A DNA stretch of 64,000 bases from Paenibacillus lacisoli. GTDB taxonomy: Bacteria; Bacillota; Bacilli; Paenibacillales; Paenibacillaceae. Where the stretch lies: contig NZ_JAUQTB010000001.1 of the NCBI RefSeq assembly GCF_030580655.1, positions 62,001 through 126,000 of the forward strand. The letters are read 5' to 3'. A program made the position numbers and the translations under genes. Below are positions 17,182 to 23,880 of this stretch, piece after piece. Within the stretch, counting starts at the first letter, position 1; each line of letters opens with the position of its first letter. Under the pieces are notes generated by a model that was given only the letters and a program-made list of their open reading frames with translations, ran no database searches and was not told where the DNA came from.

Positions 17182-18444
17182 CTACAGCACATGCCACGAA
17201 TAACCCCCATCTGTGGTCTGCAGCAGCAGCGATTTTCGCTCTTCTGCCTTCTCAATCAACAACCAGCCCACCTTCGGCGTAGAGAATTGAATTTTGACGA
17301 TCTCGGGGTAATCCTGCAGCTTTTTGATCAATACCTTGCTTGGAGGAAGAGGCAGCCACGTATGACCTTGGTCGATCGTATGATAGACGTTCCCGTTCTC
17401 AACAGCCCAACCTTCGGTGCTATTCATAAATGTAGGGCTGAGATACTGATTGACTCCCTCCTGGCCACGAAGATCGAACTGAACAAAATTCCACTGGGAA
17501 CCGCTGTCTGTGGAGAAATAACCACCGAATTGAGTCGTTGTGGCTTTACTGCAGCCCAGTGACATCCATACATTTTTACCAGTAAGACCAAGAGATTGAG
17601 GGCGCCCGGTCTGAAAAGCCGAGCAGCCTGCATGCTCCTCCGAATTAAAGAATCCTTCCTTCTCATTCCAGCTCTGACCTCCGTCTGCAGTGACCTGCAG
17701 CTGCGGGCGGCCCAGATTATGAACCGTTACAAATCCATGGTTGACGTCTGTAAAAGTCATTCCCACCACATAACCTTGGTCCGATATAATCTGTTTGCCC
17801 ACCTGTACCTGTTCATTGGAAGCATTTTGCATAATACGTGACCAGGTGGAGCCTCCATCATCGGTTCTGTAGAGCGTCTTGATCTCCTTGCCAATGGTTG
17901 AATCCATAGAAGTCATCAGCCATCCACGCTTTGCATTAACAAAATGAATGGCGCTTATCTGATGGCTGGACGCAAGTGAAGAGATCTTCCATGTCTCACC
18001 GCCATTCTCGGTATGGAGCATAATGGAATCTGTAGAACCCATTCCCTCACGCACGATCCAGCCATGCTGGGGATCTGTAAAAAAGATATCCTGGCCGTAT
18101 TTGGGGTTTGAGTTAAACTGAACATTATCAGCAGGCGAGATATTCATCCAGGTCTTCCCGCTGTCTTCGGTGTAATATAACCGGAGTGCATTACGAGTGA
18201 TCCCCCAGGCTATCCCTTCCTTACTGTTCAGCAGCTGAAAGTCGGTGAGCCGTGTCTGAATCTGGTATTTGGAAGTATCCTTGGTTACTGCATTCCCGCC
18301 TGGCGGTACGACGGTTATTGTCTGTCCTTCCTCTTCGGTATCCTGCTGTTGGACCGGCTCTGCCGGTGTTTCGGCCTGGCTGCAGGAGACAAGTAATATA
18401 TGTAAGAATAAAGCCAAGGCTGCTAGAACGTAACGCCGCTTCAT
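17182..18444 (-). CDS. Lipoprotein with Ycf48/BNR-like beta-propeller repeats
   Basis: A 420-residue secreted protein. A signal peptide ends in the lipobox LLVSC, with Cys21 as probable lipidation site, followed by a Glu/Gln-rich linker. The body holds repeated blades of the type TEDSGKTWMNIS, TENGGETWKIS, TDDGGSTWSRI, TADGGQSWNEK and TTDGGYSWHVL. This is the Asp-box/Ycf48 (photosynthesis system II assembly factor-like) pattern, a seven-bladed propeller in the family. In Firmicutes such proteins sit on the outer face of the membrane and their ligand is generally unknown. AAGGAGG precedes the ATG. Two dif-like sites lie about 100-175 bases upstream. Confidence 0.85.
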   Translation of the reverse strand: MKRRYVLAALALFLHILLVSCSQAETPAEPVQQQDTEEEGQTITVVPPGGNAVTKDTSKYQIQTRLTDFQLLNSKEGIAWGITRNALRLYYTEDSGKTWMNISPADNVQFNSNPKYGQDIFFTDPQHGWIVREGMGSTDSIMLHTENGGETWKISSLASSHQISAIHFVNAKRGWLMTSMDSTIGKEIKTLYRTDDGGSTWSRIMQNASNEQVQVGKQIISDQGYVVGMTFTDVNHGFVTVHNLGRPQLQVTADGGQSWNEKEGFFNSEEHAGCSAFQTGRPQSLGLTGKNVWMSLGCSKATTTQFGGYFSTDSGSQWNFVQFDLRGQEGVNQYLSPTFMNSTEGWAVENGNVYHTIDQGHTWLPLPPSKVLIKKLQDYPEIVKIQFSTPKVGWLLIEKAEERKSLLLQTTDGGYSWHVL

Positions 18445-18542
18445 CTGGTTGTTCCTCCTTCAACATCTTCCTTCAATCTTCAATCCGATTCGATGAGCTA
18501 TTATATCATAATTTATCAGATTGGATCGAATTTGCTGCAATT

Positions 18543-18570
18543 AGTTTACATAATTATATTTATGTTTAAT
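18543..18570 (-). repeat. dif-like Xer recombination site 1
   Basis: Read on the minus strand: left arm ATTAAACATAA, centre ATATAA, right arm TTATGTAAACT. The right arm is identical to the XerD-binding arm of Bacillus subtilis dif, and the 11-6-11 geometry is that of dif. The left arm differs from the Firmicute XerC consensus but ends in CATAA as in E. coli dif. Recombination function is inferred. Confidence 0.55.
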
Positions 18571-18591
18571 AGACAAAGTTGCAAAAGAGCT

Positions 18592-18619
18592 AGTTTACAT
18601 AATTAAAATTATGAAACTA
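18592..18619 (-). repeat. dif-like Xer recombination site 2
   Basis: Same orientation as site 1 and offset from it by 49 bases. Read on the minus strand: left arm TAGTTTCATAA, centre TTTTAA, right arm TTATGTAAACT, again identical to the B. subtilis dif XerD arm. Confidence 0.55.
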
Positions 18620-18646
18620 TTTATATTGTTACTTCTAATAAAAATG

Positions 18647-18672
18647 ACCGCATCCCTATGAGGGACACAGCC
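18647..18672 (-). terminator. Probable terminator after the XerC/D-like recombinase gene
   Basis: TCCCT/AGGGA with a 3-base loop, extended by three more pairs including G-U. On the minus strand it is followed a few bases later by TTTTTATT. Confidence 0.5.
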
Positions 18673-18684
18673 AAATCTGAACAA

Positions 18685-19629
18685 TCAACGCTTAAGACCT
18701 TGAACATCAGCAAACTCAGGCAGCTTTACCTCCAGCATCCCCATCGCTTCTTCTTTTTCTCTGCTCGTTACGTGGGTGTAGACTGTCGTTGTCTGAATGG
18801 ATGAATGACCAAGCAATTCCTGTACCGTGCGCAGATCAGCGCCCCTGCGGAGCATCATCGTGGCGAAAGTGTGACGCAGCTTATGACTTGAGTAAGCCAG
18901 CCGTTGATTGGGCGGCAGCTCCTTCTGGAACCGCTCAAACGTCTCAGCAGCGATCTGCTGGATCGTACGGATCGACAGGCGCTGTCCTTTTTGTGAAATA
19001 AACATAGCCTCCTCCTTCGTCCGCCAAGGCGCAAGCCGTTCTGCAAGCGATTGATTCAGCAGTTCCGCCACTACCTCCGGAACCGGAAGCGCACGCCATT
19101 TGCGGCCTTTACCGAACACATTTAGCGTCCGCCGGTCAGCATTAAAATCCTTACAGTCAAGAGCATGCACCTCCCCGACCCGCAGCCCCATATACCCCAT
19201 AAGCAGGAAAATCGCCAGATTGCGGATCCGGTATTTACCGTCTACAGCATCCAGAAACCGCTGTAAACCGGATTCATCCAAGAAAACAGGAGCGCGGTTC
19301 TTTTCCGTTTTCGATTTTTTGATTCCCGCAGCCGGATTACCCTCGAGGACTTCCAATTCGATCAGTGCTTTGTAAAAGCAGTTGATAGCCGCATGCTTGC
19401 GATTACGAGTCGCATCACTCACCCCACGCTCTCTGGCACGTGACAGATAAGACAGGACATGCAGCTTTTTCACTTTCTCCAGCTGTTTCCCCTCCAATGA
19501 TTCCAGGAACTCACTAACATCGCCCATATACGATCTCAGCGTATAGCGGGTATATCCGGCATCCTTTAACCAAATCTCGAAAGCTTCCAGCTCATCCGCA
19601 TACATTTCACGCAGGTCTCGGTTTATCAT
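18685..19629 (-). CDS. Tyrosine recombinase, XerC/XerD-like integrase
   Basis: A 314-residue recombinase with an N-terminal SAM-like core-binding domain (about 8-92) and a C-terminal catalytic domain. All active-site residues are present: Arg150 (MGLRVGE), Lys174 (FGKGRKW), His249-x2-Arg252 (SHKLRHTFA), His275 (LLGHSS) and nucleophile Tyr284 (TVYTHV). It cuts and rejoins DNA through a 3'-phosphotyrosine. The ATG at 19629 has GGTGAT about 7 bases upstream; GTG/ATG alternatives up to 19644 are possible. It is probably not the housekeeping XerC or XerD, since its neighbours (HD hydrolase, dif-like sites) suggest an accessory locus. Codon use is not visibly different from nearby genes. Confidence 0.9.
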   Translation of the reverse strand: MINRDLREMYADELEAFEIWLKDAGYTRYTLRSYMGDVSEFLESLEGKQLEKVKKLHVLSYLSRARERGVSDATRNRKHAAINCFYKALIELEVLEGNPAAGIKKSKTEKNRAPVFLDESGLQRFLDAVDGKYRIRNLAIFLLMGYMGLRVGEVHALDCKDFNADRRTLNVFGKGRKWRALPVPEVVAELLNQSLAERLAPWRTKEEAMFISQKGQRLSIRTIQQIAAETFERFQKELPPNQRLAYSSHKLRHTFATMMLRRGADLRTVQELLGHSSIQTTTVYTHVTSREKEEAMGMLEVKLPEFADVQGLKR

Positions 19630-19806
19630 TTTTATCATCACCACAATCCCGTTATCTACTATTCTTCTTACATTATACCGAATGAGCGTGACACTTTAAC
19701 AGATTTCGTAATTTGTCGTTTATTAAAGGCCGTATTGTCGGGATCTTGGCGACTTTTTGCGCGGACTTTCTGTCGAAGCATTCAACAAAATTCGTTTAAA
19801 ACAAAA

Positions 19807-19834
19807 ACTGCGTATAATTTATGTTATACGCACT
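19807..19834 (-). terminator. Hairpin after the HD hydrolase gene, also of 11-6-11 geometry
   Basis: Arms ACTGCGTATAA and TTATACGCACT flank a 6-base centre and match as an inverted repeat at 10 of 11 positions. A and T runs follow on both sides. It lies 60 bases downstream of the hydrolase stop codon, so a bidirectional intrinsic terminator is the simplest reading. The arm-centre-arm size equals a tyrosine recombinase site, so that role is not excluded. Confidence 0.6.
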
Positions 19835-19893
19835 TTTTTAAAGATATTACAGGTTCTGTTTTACGTTGTTAAATGAATTAACTGTTAGTCCTC

Positions 19894-20313
19894 TTAACTT
19901 AATAAAATGTCCAAGGCCCTGCTGTATTTACGGAGCTGTTTCTCACGCTGCGCATCCAAATCCTTATGTCTGACCATCTCGACATTGTCCTGAAGATCAA
20001 GGATTTTTACTCTTCGTGCCAGAGTGTTTTTCTTAATACGCCGGATAAAATCGTCATAGCTTTCATGCTCTCCTCTGGATAACGCCTCTACTGCAGCAGT
20101 CACCTCGCTATTAAAGCCTCTCCGTTCAAGTTCCGAAATAGTGATAGATGTATCCTCGATTAGATCATGCAATATTGCGATAACCTGTTCCTCTTCGGAG
20201 AGTGCTTTGAGCATTAGACGAAGAGGATGAAACACGAAAGGATTCCCCCCTTTATCCGTTTGACCATCATGATAATGAGCTGCGAGCATAACGGCTTGAG
20301 TTATTGTCTGCAT
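19894..20313 (-). CDS. HD-domain hydrolase, small (p)ppGpp hydrolase (SAH/Mesh1)-like
   Basis: A 139-residue stand-alone HD-fold protein. AAHYHDGQTDKGGNPFVFHPLRLM resembles the opening of RelA/SpoT-type hydrolase domains (small alarmone hydrolases such as MESH1). ILHDLIEDTSIT is the metal-binding HD motif with ED. A late aspartate lies in RVKILDLQDNVEMV, where SpoT-type proteins have K-x-ADx-N. The likely reaction is removal of the 3'-pyrophosphate of (p)ppGpp or a related nucleotide. The start ATG at 20313 has AGGAGGG 5 bases upstream; the frame is open to 20397 without a site. It lies upstream of the recombinase on the same strand, between inverted dif-like sites. Confidence 0.8.
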   Translation of the reverse strand: MQTITQAVMLAAHYHDGQTDKGGNPFVFHPLRLMLKALSEEEQVIAILHDLIEDTSITISELERRGFNSEVTAAVEALSRGEHESYDDFIRRIKKNTLARRVKILDLQDNVEMVRHKDLDAQREKQLRKYSRALDILLS

Positions 20314-20489
20314 AATTTCCCTCCTGAAGTACGGATTATTTAATACACCATTACCCATTCTGTAGGATAAAAAACGTTTATATAGCGACTTGTGCAAAAA
20401 TTCACAATAATTCCTTTTTCGATAATAGATACTTGCGTATTTGCTTTCTAAGTGATAATAACTATGTTCATTTTTGTTTTATTTATTAT

Positions 20490-20503
20490 GAATTTTTCAT
20501 ATG
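20490..20503 (+). repeat. Copy 1 of GAATTTTTCATATG repeat
   Basis: The 14-mer recurs exactly at 20678-20691 and as GAATTTTTCATA at 21454-21465, all in the same orientation within 1 kb. Confidence 0.6.
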
Positions 20504-20677
20504 ATGATTTTTTATTTTTATTTAATGTTTTTTCTTATGTAAATTTCATGAGTTTTTCTAATTTTCAGAATTGGGTATTTAACCTGTTATCATATTCGAG
20601 GCGCGTCTCCTTTCAAAGAACATGAGGTTCGTTGATTGGTTTTTGGTGACCTGCCCTTTTCTATTTGTGAACAAGAT

Positions 20678-20691
20678 GAATTTTTCATATG
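20678..20691 (+). repeat. Copy 2 of GAATTTTTCATATG repeat
   Basis: Identical 14-mer to 20490-20503, preceded by T or AT in both copies. Confidence 0.6.
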
Positions 20692-20741
20692 TTGAATTAT
20701 TTATCTATTTTCTTTCTATATCGTCTCTTTTTAGATTATAA

Positions 20742-20769
20742 TTTATACATAATTATTATTATGTCAACT
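20742..20769 (+). repeat. dif-like Xer recombination site 4, inverted relative to the others
   Basis: On the plus strand: left arm TTTATACATAA, centre TTATTA, right arm TTATGTCAACT. The right arm differs from the B. subtilis dif XerD arm by one base. The orientation is opposite to sites 1 and 2, so sites 2 and 4 bracket the recombinase and HD-hydrolase genes as an inverted pair. Confidence 0.5.
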
Positions 20770-20785
20770 TATACTGTTGAAAAAC

Positions 20786-20805
20786 CCCTCTTCAAATGAA
20801 GAGGG
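20786..20805 (-). terminator. Intrinsic terminator after the flavin reductase-like gene
   Basis: CCCTCTTC/GAAGAGGG perfect 8 bp stem with an AAAT loop, followed on the minus strand by GTTTTTC. Confidence 0.8.
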
Positions 20806-20815
20806 TCTCAGCTCC

Positions 20816-21430
20816 TTATCTGGGACGTTGCAGTTCAAAAATCCTTCCTAATGTCGCATAGCTGTTTCCTGCTAGACGGCTCAACGGTTTTAACTTCTTG
20901 GGATCTATGTATCCCCGCTCGTCATACAGCTCTTCTGATATATGATAACAGACGATCCGGCCGATCAGCAGATCGGCTGCCGGCTTCTCGTCAGTCCCTC
21001 CTAGCGTGATCATTTGTACCAATTTGCATTCCATGCGTATGTGCGCTTCGGCGAGACCAGGAATCTGGACATGTGTACTTTCAATTGGAGTTAAACCCGC
21101 CTGGTCCACCTCACTCTCGTCTGACGGCAGACCCGCTGCTGTGGCATTCATACCCTCTGCATAGGTTTCATCAGCAATATGTACGACGAACTCGCCTGCT
21201 GCTGCGGCGTTACGTGCCGTATCCTTCTGCTTACCTTCTTGGCGCTGAACCGATATGGAAACCATGGGAGGATCGGACGAAATAATGTTGAAATAACTGA
21301 ATGGCGCCGCATTGAGCACTTTGTTCTGTGAAAGTGTGGTTACCAGCGCAACGGGTCGCGGTATTATACTGCCAATCAGCATCTTATAATGTTCTTTGGC
21401 AGTCAGTTGTTCTGAATCAAAACGCAGCAT
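20816..21430 (-). CDS. Flavin reductase-like (FMN-binding split-barrel) protein
   Basis: A 204-residue soluble protein of the flavin reductase/DIM6-NTAB family. The motifs are GSIIPRPVALVTT, NAAPFSYFNIISSDPPMVSISV and GEFVVHIADE, which shape the FMN site in this fold. Members bind FMN and either reduce it with NAD(P)H or act as FMN-dependent oxidoreductases; the specific reaction here is not known. GAGTGA lies upstream of the ATG. The gene is terminated at 20786-20805. The third copy of the GAATTTTTCATA repeat lies directly upstream at 21454. Confidence 0.85.
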   Translation of the reverse strand: MLRFDSEQLTAKEHYKMLIGSIIPRPVALVTTLSQNKVLNAAPFSYFNIISSDPPMVSISVQRQEGKQKDTARNAAAAGEFVVHIADETYAEGMNATAAGLPSDESEVDQAGLTPIESTHVQIPGLAEAHIRMECKLVQMITLGGTDEKPAADLLIGRIVCYHISEELYDERGYIDPKKLKPLSRLAGNSYATLGRIFELQRPR

Positions 21431-21453
21431 TAATAATCACTCATTTCTGTTTT

Positions 21454-21465
21454 GAATTTTTCATA
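21454..21465 (+). repeat. Copy 3 of the GAATTTTTCATA repeat
   Basis: Shares GAATTTTTCATA with the copies at 20490 and 20678, and after two differing bases also the ATGATTTT that follows copy 1. Confidence 0.55.
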
Positions 21466-21482
21466 CAATGATTTTGTGTAAC

Positions 21483-21971
21483 TTAGCTGCTGACAAAGTA
21501 CTGACTGATATGCCCCTGTTCTAGGTGAACCTTTTCCTCAAACTTACCATCGGTATATTCGCTGATGACTTGTCTCCAGAATGCTAGAGCAGGCAGGTTG
21601 GTTCCGAGCTGAGTCACCTTCCATTTCCCCTGGAATTCCTTGAACAGCTGTCTCGCTGCCCAGCTGCCGACACCACTGCGTCGATATTTTTGAAGTACGA
21701 AGAATTCGGTCATATAGTAATCTCCCTCTTCCCGCTCTTCGAGCCGTTCCATTAGCGCAAAACCTGCGGGCCGCCGCCTGGATCGAATAATAAAGGCTAG
21801 TTTCTCGCCGCCCGCATAATACTCCTCCAACCCGGGATATTCAGGAAAAACACCCTGCTCATCCACGTCAATATCCAGATATCTGGTAAAATCATAGAGA
21901 TAAAATTGCATTAAATGACGTATAATCTGACTATTTCGAGGTGTTACTGCTTCCAATTCTAATTTTCTCAC
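21483..21971 (-). CDS. GNAT-family N-acetyltransferase
   Basis: A 162-residue acetyltransferase-fold protein. The acetyl-CoA pyrophosphate-binding motif A is visible as FVLQKYRRSGVGSWAARQLF (R-x2-G-x-G). A beta-bulge region lies in EGDYYMTEFFV, and LPALAFWRQVISEYT corresponds to motif B. Acceptor substrate is unknown. The start is GTG at 21969-21971 with GGGAGGG about 7 bases upstream. It is divergent from the xerS-like gene with about 130 bases between them. Confidence 0.85.
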   Translation of the reverse strand: MRKLELEAVTPRNSQIIRHLMQFYLYDFTRYLDIDVDEQGVFPEYPGLEEYYAGGEKLAFIIRSRRRPAGFALMERLEEREEGDYYMTEFFVLQKYRRSGVGSWAARQLFKEFQGKWKVTQLGTNLPALAFWRQVISEYTDGKFEEKVHLEQGHISQYFVSS

Positions 21972-22104
21972 CCTGCTCCCTCCCTGCCGTATGAATCAAT
22001 CTAATTGTAAACTTCTCTAATGCAAAAATCGAATGATCTTCAGTACTCGTCCTGTTACAATAAAATGGACGATAAATTTGAGCAGTTCTAAAGAGGTGCT
22101 GATG

Positions 22105-23184
22105 ATGAATGTACAAAAAGAAAAAGACCGTGCCAAGCTGGATGAGAAGCTCCCGTCCATGCCATGGTACATCCAGAAATTTATAGATTATAAACTTCCT
22201 GATCTCTCTCCCTCAACGCTGCTCGAGTACGTACGGGACTATGATATGTTCCTCTCCTGGCTGCGCGCTGAAGGATTGTCGGGCGCTGTAAGTAACACTC
22301 AGGTTACTCTGGAAGAACTTGAGGTTCTGCATATGGACAGTATTACGGGGTACCGAATTTATTTAACCACCAAGCGTGAAGGAAGCAATACCCGGGTCAC
22401 CGTCTCCCGCAAGCTTTCCTCTTTGCGCTCCCTGTTTCACTATCTGAGCCAAATCGCCGAGGATGAGAACTTCTATCCGCTGCTAAAGCGTAACGTTATG
22501 GCCAAGGTTGAAATCAAGCGCGTACATAAGCCTAAAGATACCGCAGCCAAGCTCAAGGGTAAAATTCTTGAAGAAGAGGAGCTGCTGGAGTTCATTGGTT
22601 ATATTCTGGAAGGGTACGGTCAGGATATGTCCAATAATAAACAGGCCATTTATTCGCACAACCTTAACAAGGAACGGGATGCCTGCATTGCCAGCCTGAT
22701 CCTTAACTCCGGTCTGCGTGTCTCCGAGGTGGTGAACTTGAACATCGATGACCTGGATCTGAACAACAAACTGCTATATGTATATCGCAAGGGCAATAAT
22801 GACGAGACGTTCAAAACACCGGTATACTTCCGTGAACAGGCCAAGGATGAACTGGCAGTCTACACAAGGCTGCGAACTGAACGTTATCATGCCCCCAAAA
22901 GGGAAAAAGCGTTGTTCGTAACTGTACCCAATGGACAGGTCGAGGGCAAACGGATGACCAAACGAGCCATCCAGGCGATGATTATCAAATATGCCAAAGC
23001 GTTCGGCAAGCCCTATCTCACTGTTCATAAGCTTCGCCATTCGTTTGCTACAGACTATTATCTGCAAAACGATATTTACAAAACAAAGGAACAGCTGGGT
23101 CATGCCTCCACCGAAACCACTGAAGTTTATGCTCATCTCACTGACAAAACCATGTCTGAAGCGATTGAGCGGCGCATGGACTAG
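22105..23184 (+). CDS. xerS: Tyrosine recombinase, XerS-like
   Basis: A 359-residue recombinase. The N-terminal region (LPSMPWYIQKFIDYKLPDLS, TLLEYVRDYDMFLSWLRAEG) and the overall length closely resemble XerS, the single Xer recombinase of streptococci and lactococci that resolves chromosome dimers. The catalytic set is complete: Arg205 (SGLRVSE), Lys229, His308-x2-Arg311 (HKLRHSFA), His333 (LGHAST) and Tyr342 (EVYAHL). GAGGT lies 7 bases before the ATG at 22105; an ATG at 22102 is also possible. The canonical streptococcal difSL sequence was not seen here. Whether it is the chromosome-dimer resolvase or an accessory recombinase cannot be told from the window. Confidence 0.85.
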   Translation: MNVQKEKDRAKLDEKLPSMPWYIQKFIDYKLPDLSPSTLLEYVRDYDMFLSWLRAEGLSGAVSNTQVTLEELEVLHMDSITGYRIYLTTKREGSNTRVTVSRKLSSLRSLFHYLSQIAEDENFYPLLKRNVMAKVEIKRVHKPKDTAAKLKGKILEEEELLEFIGYILEGYGQDMSNNKQAIYSHNLNKERDACIASLILNSGLRVSEVVNLNIDDLDLNNKLLYVYRKGNNDETFKTPVYFREQAKDELAVYTRLRTERYHAPKREKALFVTVPNGQVEGKRMTKRAIQAMIIKYAKAFGKPYLTVHKLRHSFATDYYLQNDIYKTKEQLGHASTETTEVYAHLTDKTMSEAIERRMD

Positions 23185-23207
23185 TGGATTCACAGCTGAA
23201 CCCGCTT

Positions 23208-23251
23208 AAAGGGTGCTGCTCGTCACAGAAGTGACACTGCAGTACCCTTTT
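23208..23251 (+). terminator. Terminator after the xerS-like gene
   Basis: AAAGGGT/ACCCTTTT outer stem, GCTGC/GCAG middle and GTCAC/GTGAC inner stem around AGAA. It ends in CCCTTTTCG. Confidence 0.8.
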
Positions 23252-23263
23252 CGTGCTGCAGCG

Positions 23264-23878
23264 TTATTCACGTTGCCGTCCATGCAGCTGGCACAGCAGC
23301 CACTTTTCCATTGCACTCATATCATCCAGTCGGAAAGAAAGCGCAGATGGCTGATGCCCATGCTGATGTTCAGAATGGTGGTGAAAAACTTTGCTGTCCC
23401 ACCATACAGCAGCCCGAACGTTTCTCAGCCTGTACAGCAGTTCTATATCCCCGCTTTGGCGTATCATTACCCATTTAGGGTAAGAAGCCTCCTTAAATCC
23501 CTCCACCAGGACAACATCGTAGGCGGCAAATCGGGATATCAGCTCCTCAAGGCTCTGCTCACCTTCCTCCAGAACGGCCGTTCCTGAAGAAGATGTAATG
23601 GCAACTGCATGCGCTCCCGCAGTACGCAGTTTGTAAGTGTCCGTTCCAGGATGATCCATTTCAAACCCGTGAGCATCATGCTTAATAATCGCTGCTTGAA
23701 TACCTTGTTTTAATATCAGCTCCAGCAGGCGGCTGATTAACGTCGTTTTACCTGAATTTTTGTACCCTACAATTTGCAGAACAAACGGCATGGTAATCTG
23801 GCAAGGTTGGCGGCGGCGTATACGCCGTTTGGAATGCTGCAACATTTTGTGTCTTCTGCTGACTGCTCTCCGCCTCAT
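23264..23878 (-). CDS. mobB: Molybdopterin-guanine dinucleotide biosynthesis adaptor MobB
   Basis: A GTP-binding protein thought to assist MobA in converting molybdopterin to its guanine dinucleotide form. The P-loop is GYKNSGKTTL, followed by IIKHDAHGFEMDHPGTDTYKLRTAGA and VVLVEGFKEASYPKW, all typical of MobB. The ATG at 23878 is used because GGAG lies 8 bases upstream inside the end of moeA, implying translational coupling (the frame starts at the moeA stop codon). This gives an Arg/Lys-rich N-terminal extension of about 29 residues before the usual MobB start at the Met of MPFVLQIVG, which lacks a ribosome binding site. A His-rich segment (HHHSEHQHGH) lies near residue 170. Confidence 0.9.
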   Translation of the reverse strand: MRRRAVSRRHKMLQHSKRRIRRRQPCQITMPFVLQIVGYKNSGKTTLISRLLELILKQGIQAAIIKHDAHGFEMDHPGTDTYKLRTAGAHAVAITSSSGTAVLEEGEQSLEELISRFAAYDVVLVEGFKEASYPKWVMIRQSGDIELLYRLRNVRAAVWWDSKVFHHHSEHQHGHQPSALSFRLDDMSAMEKWLLCQLHGRQRE

Positions 23879-23880
23879 CA

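Larger units (their letters stand above)
20314..20741. other. AT-rich intergenic stretch between HD hydrolase and flavin reductase genes
   Basis: Strikingly AT-rich compared with neighbours. It holds two copies of a repeat containing GAATTTTTCATATG (20490 and 20678). A 53-codon open frame from 20464 has no ribosome binding site and is not called. No RNA gene was recognised. Confidence 0.5.

Noticed and set aside
20535..20545. TTATGTAAATT, a one-mismatch copy of the dif XerD arm
   Set aside because: No matching CATAA-type arm lies 6 bp away, so it is not called as a dif-like site.
20464..20623. A 53-codon open frame in the AT-rich gap
   Set aside because: No ribosome binding site, and Phe/Asn-rich composition as expected from random AT-rich DNA.
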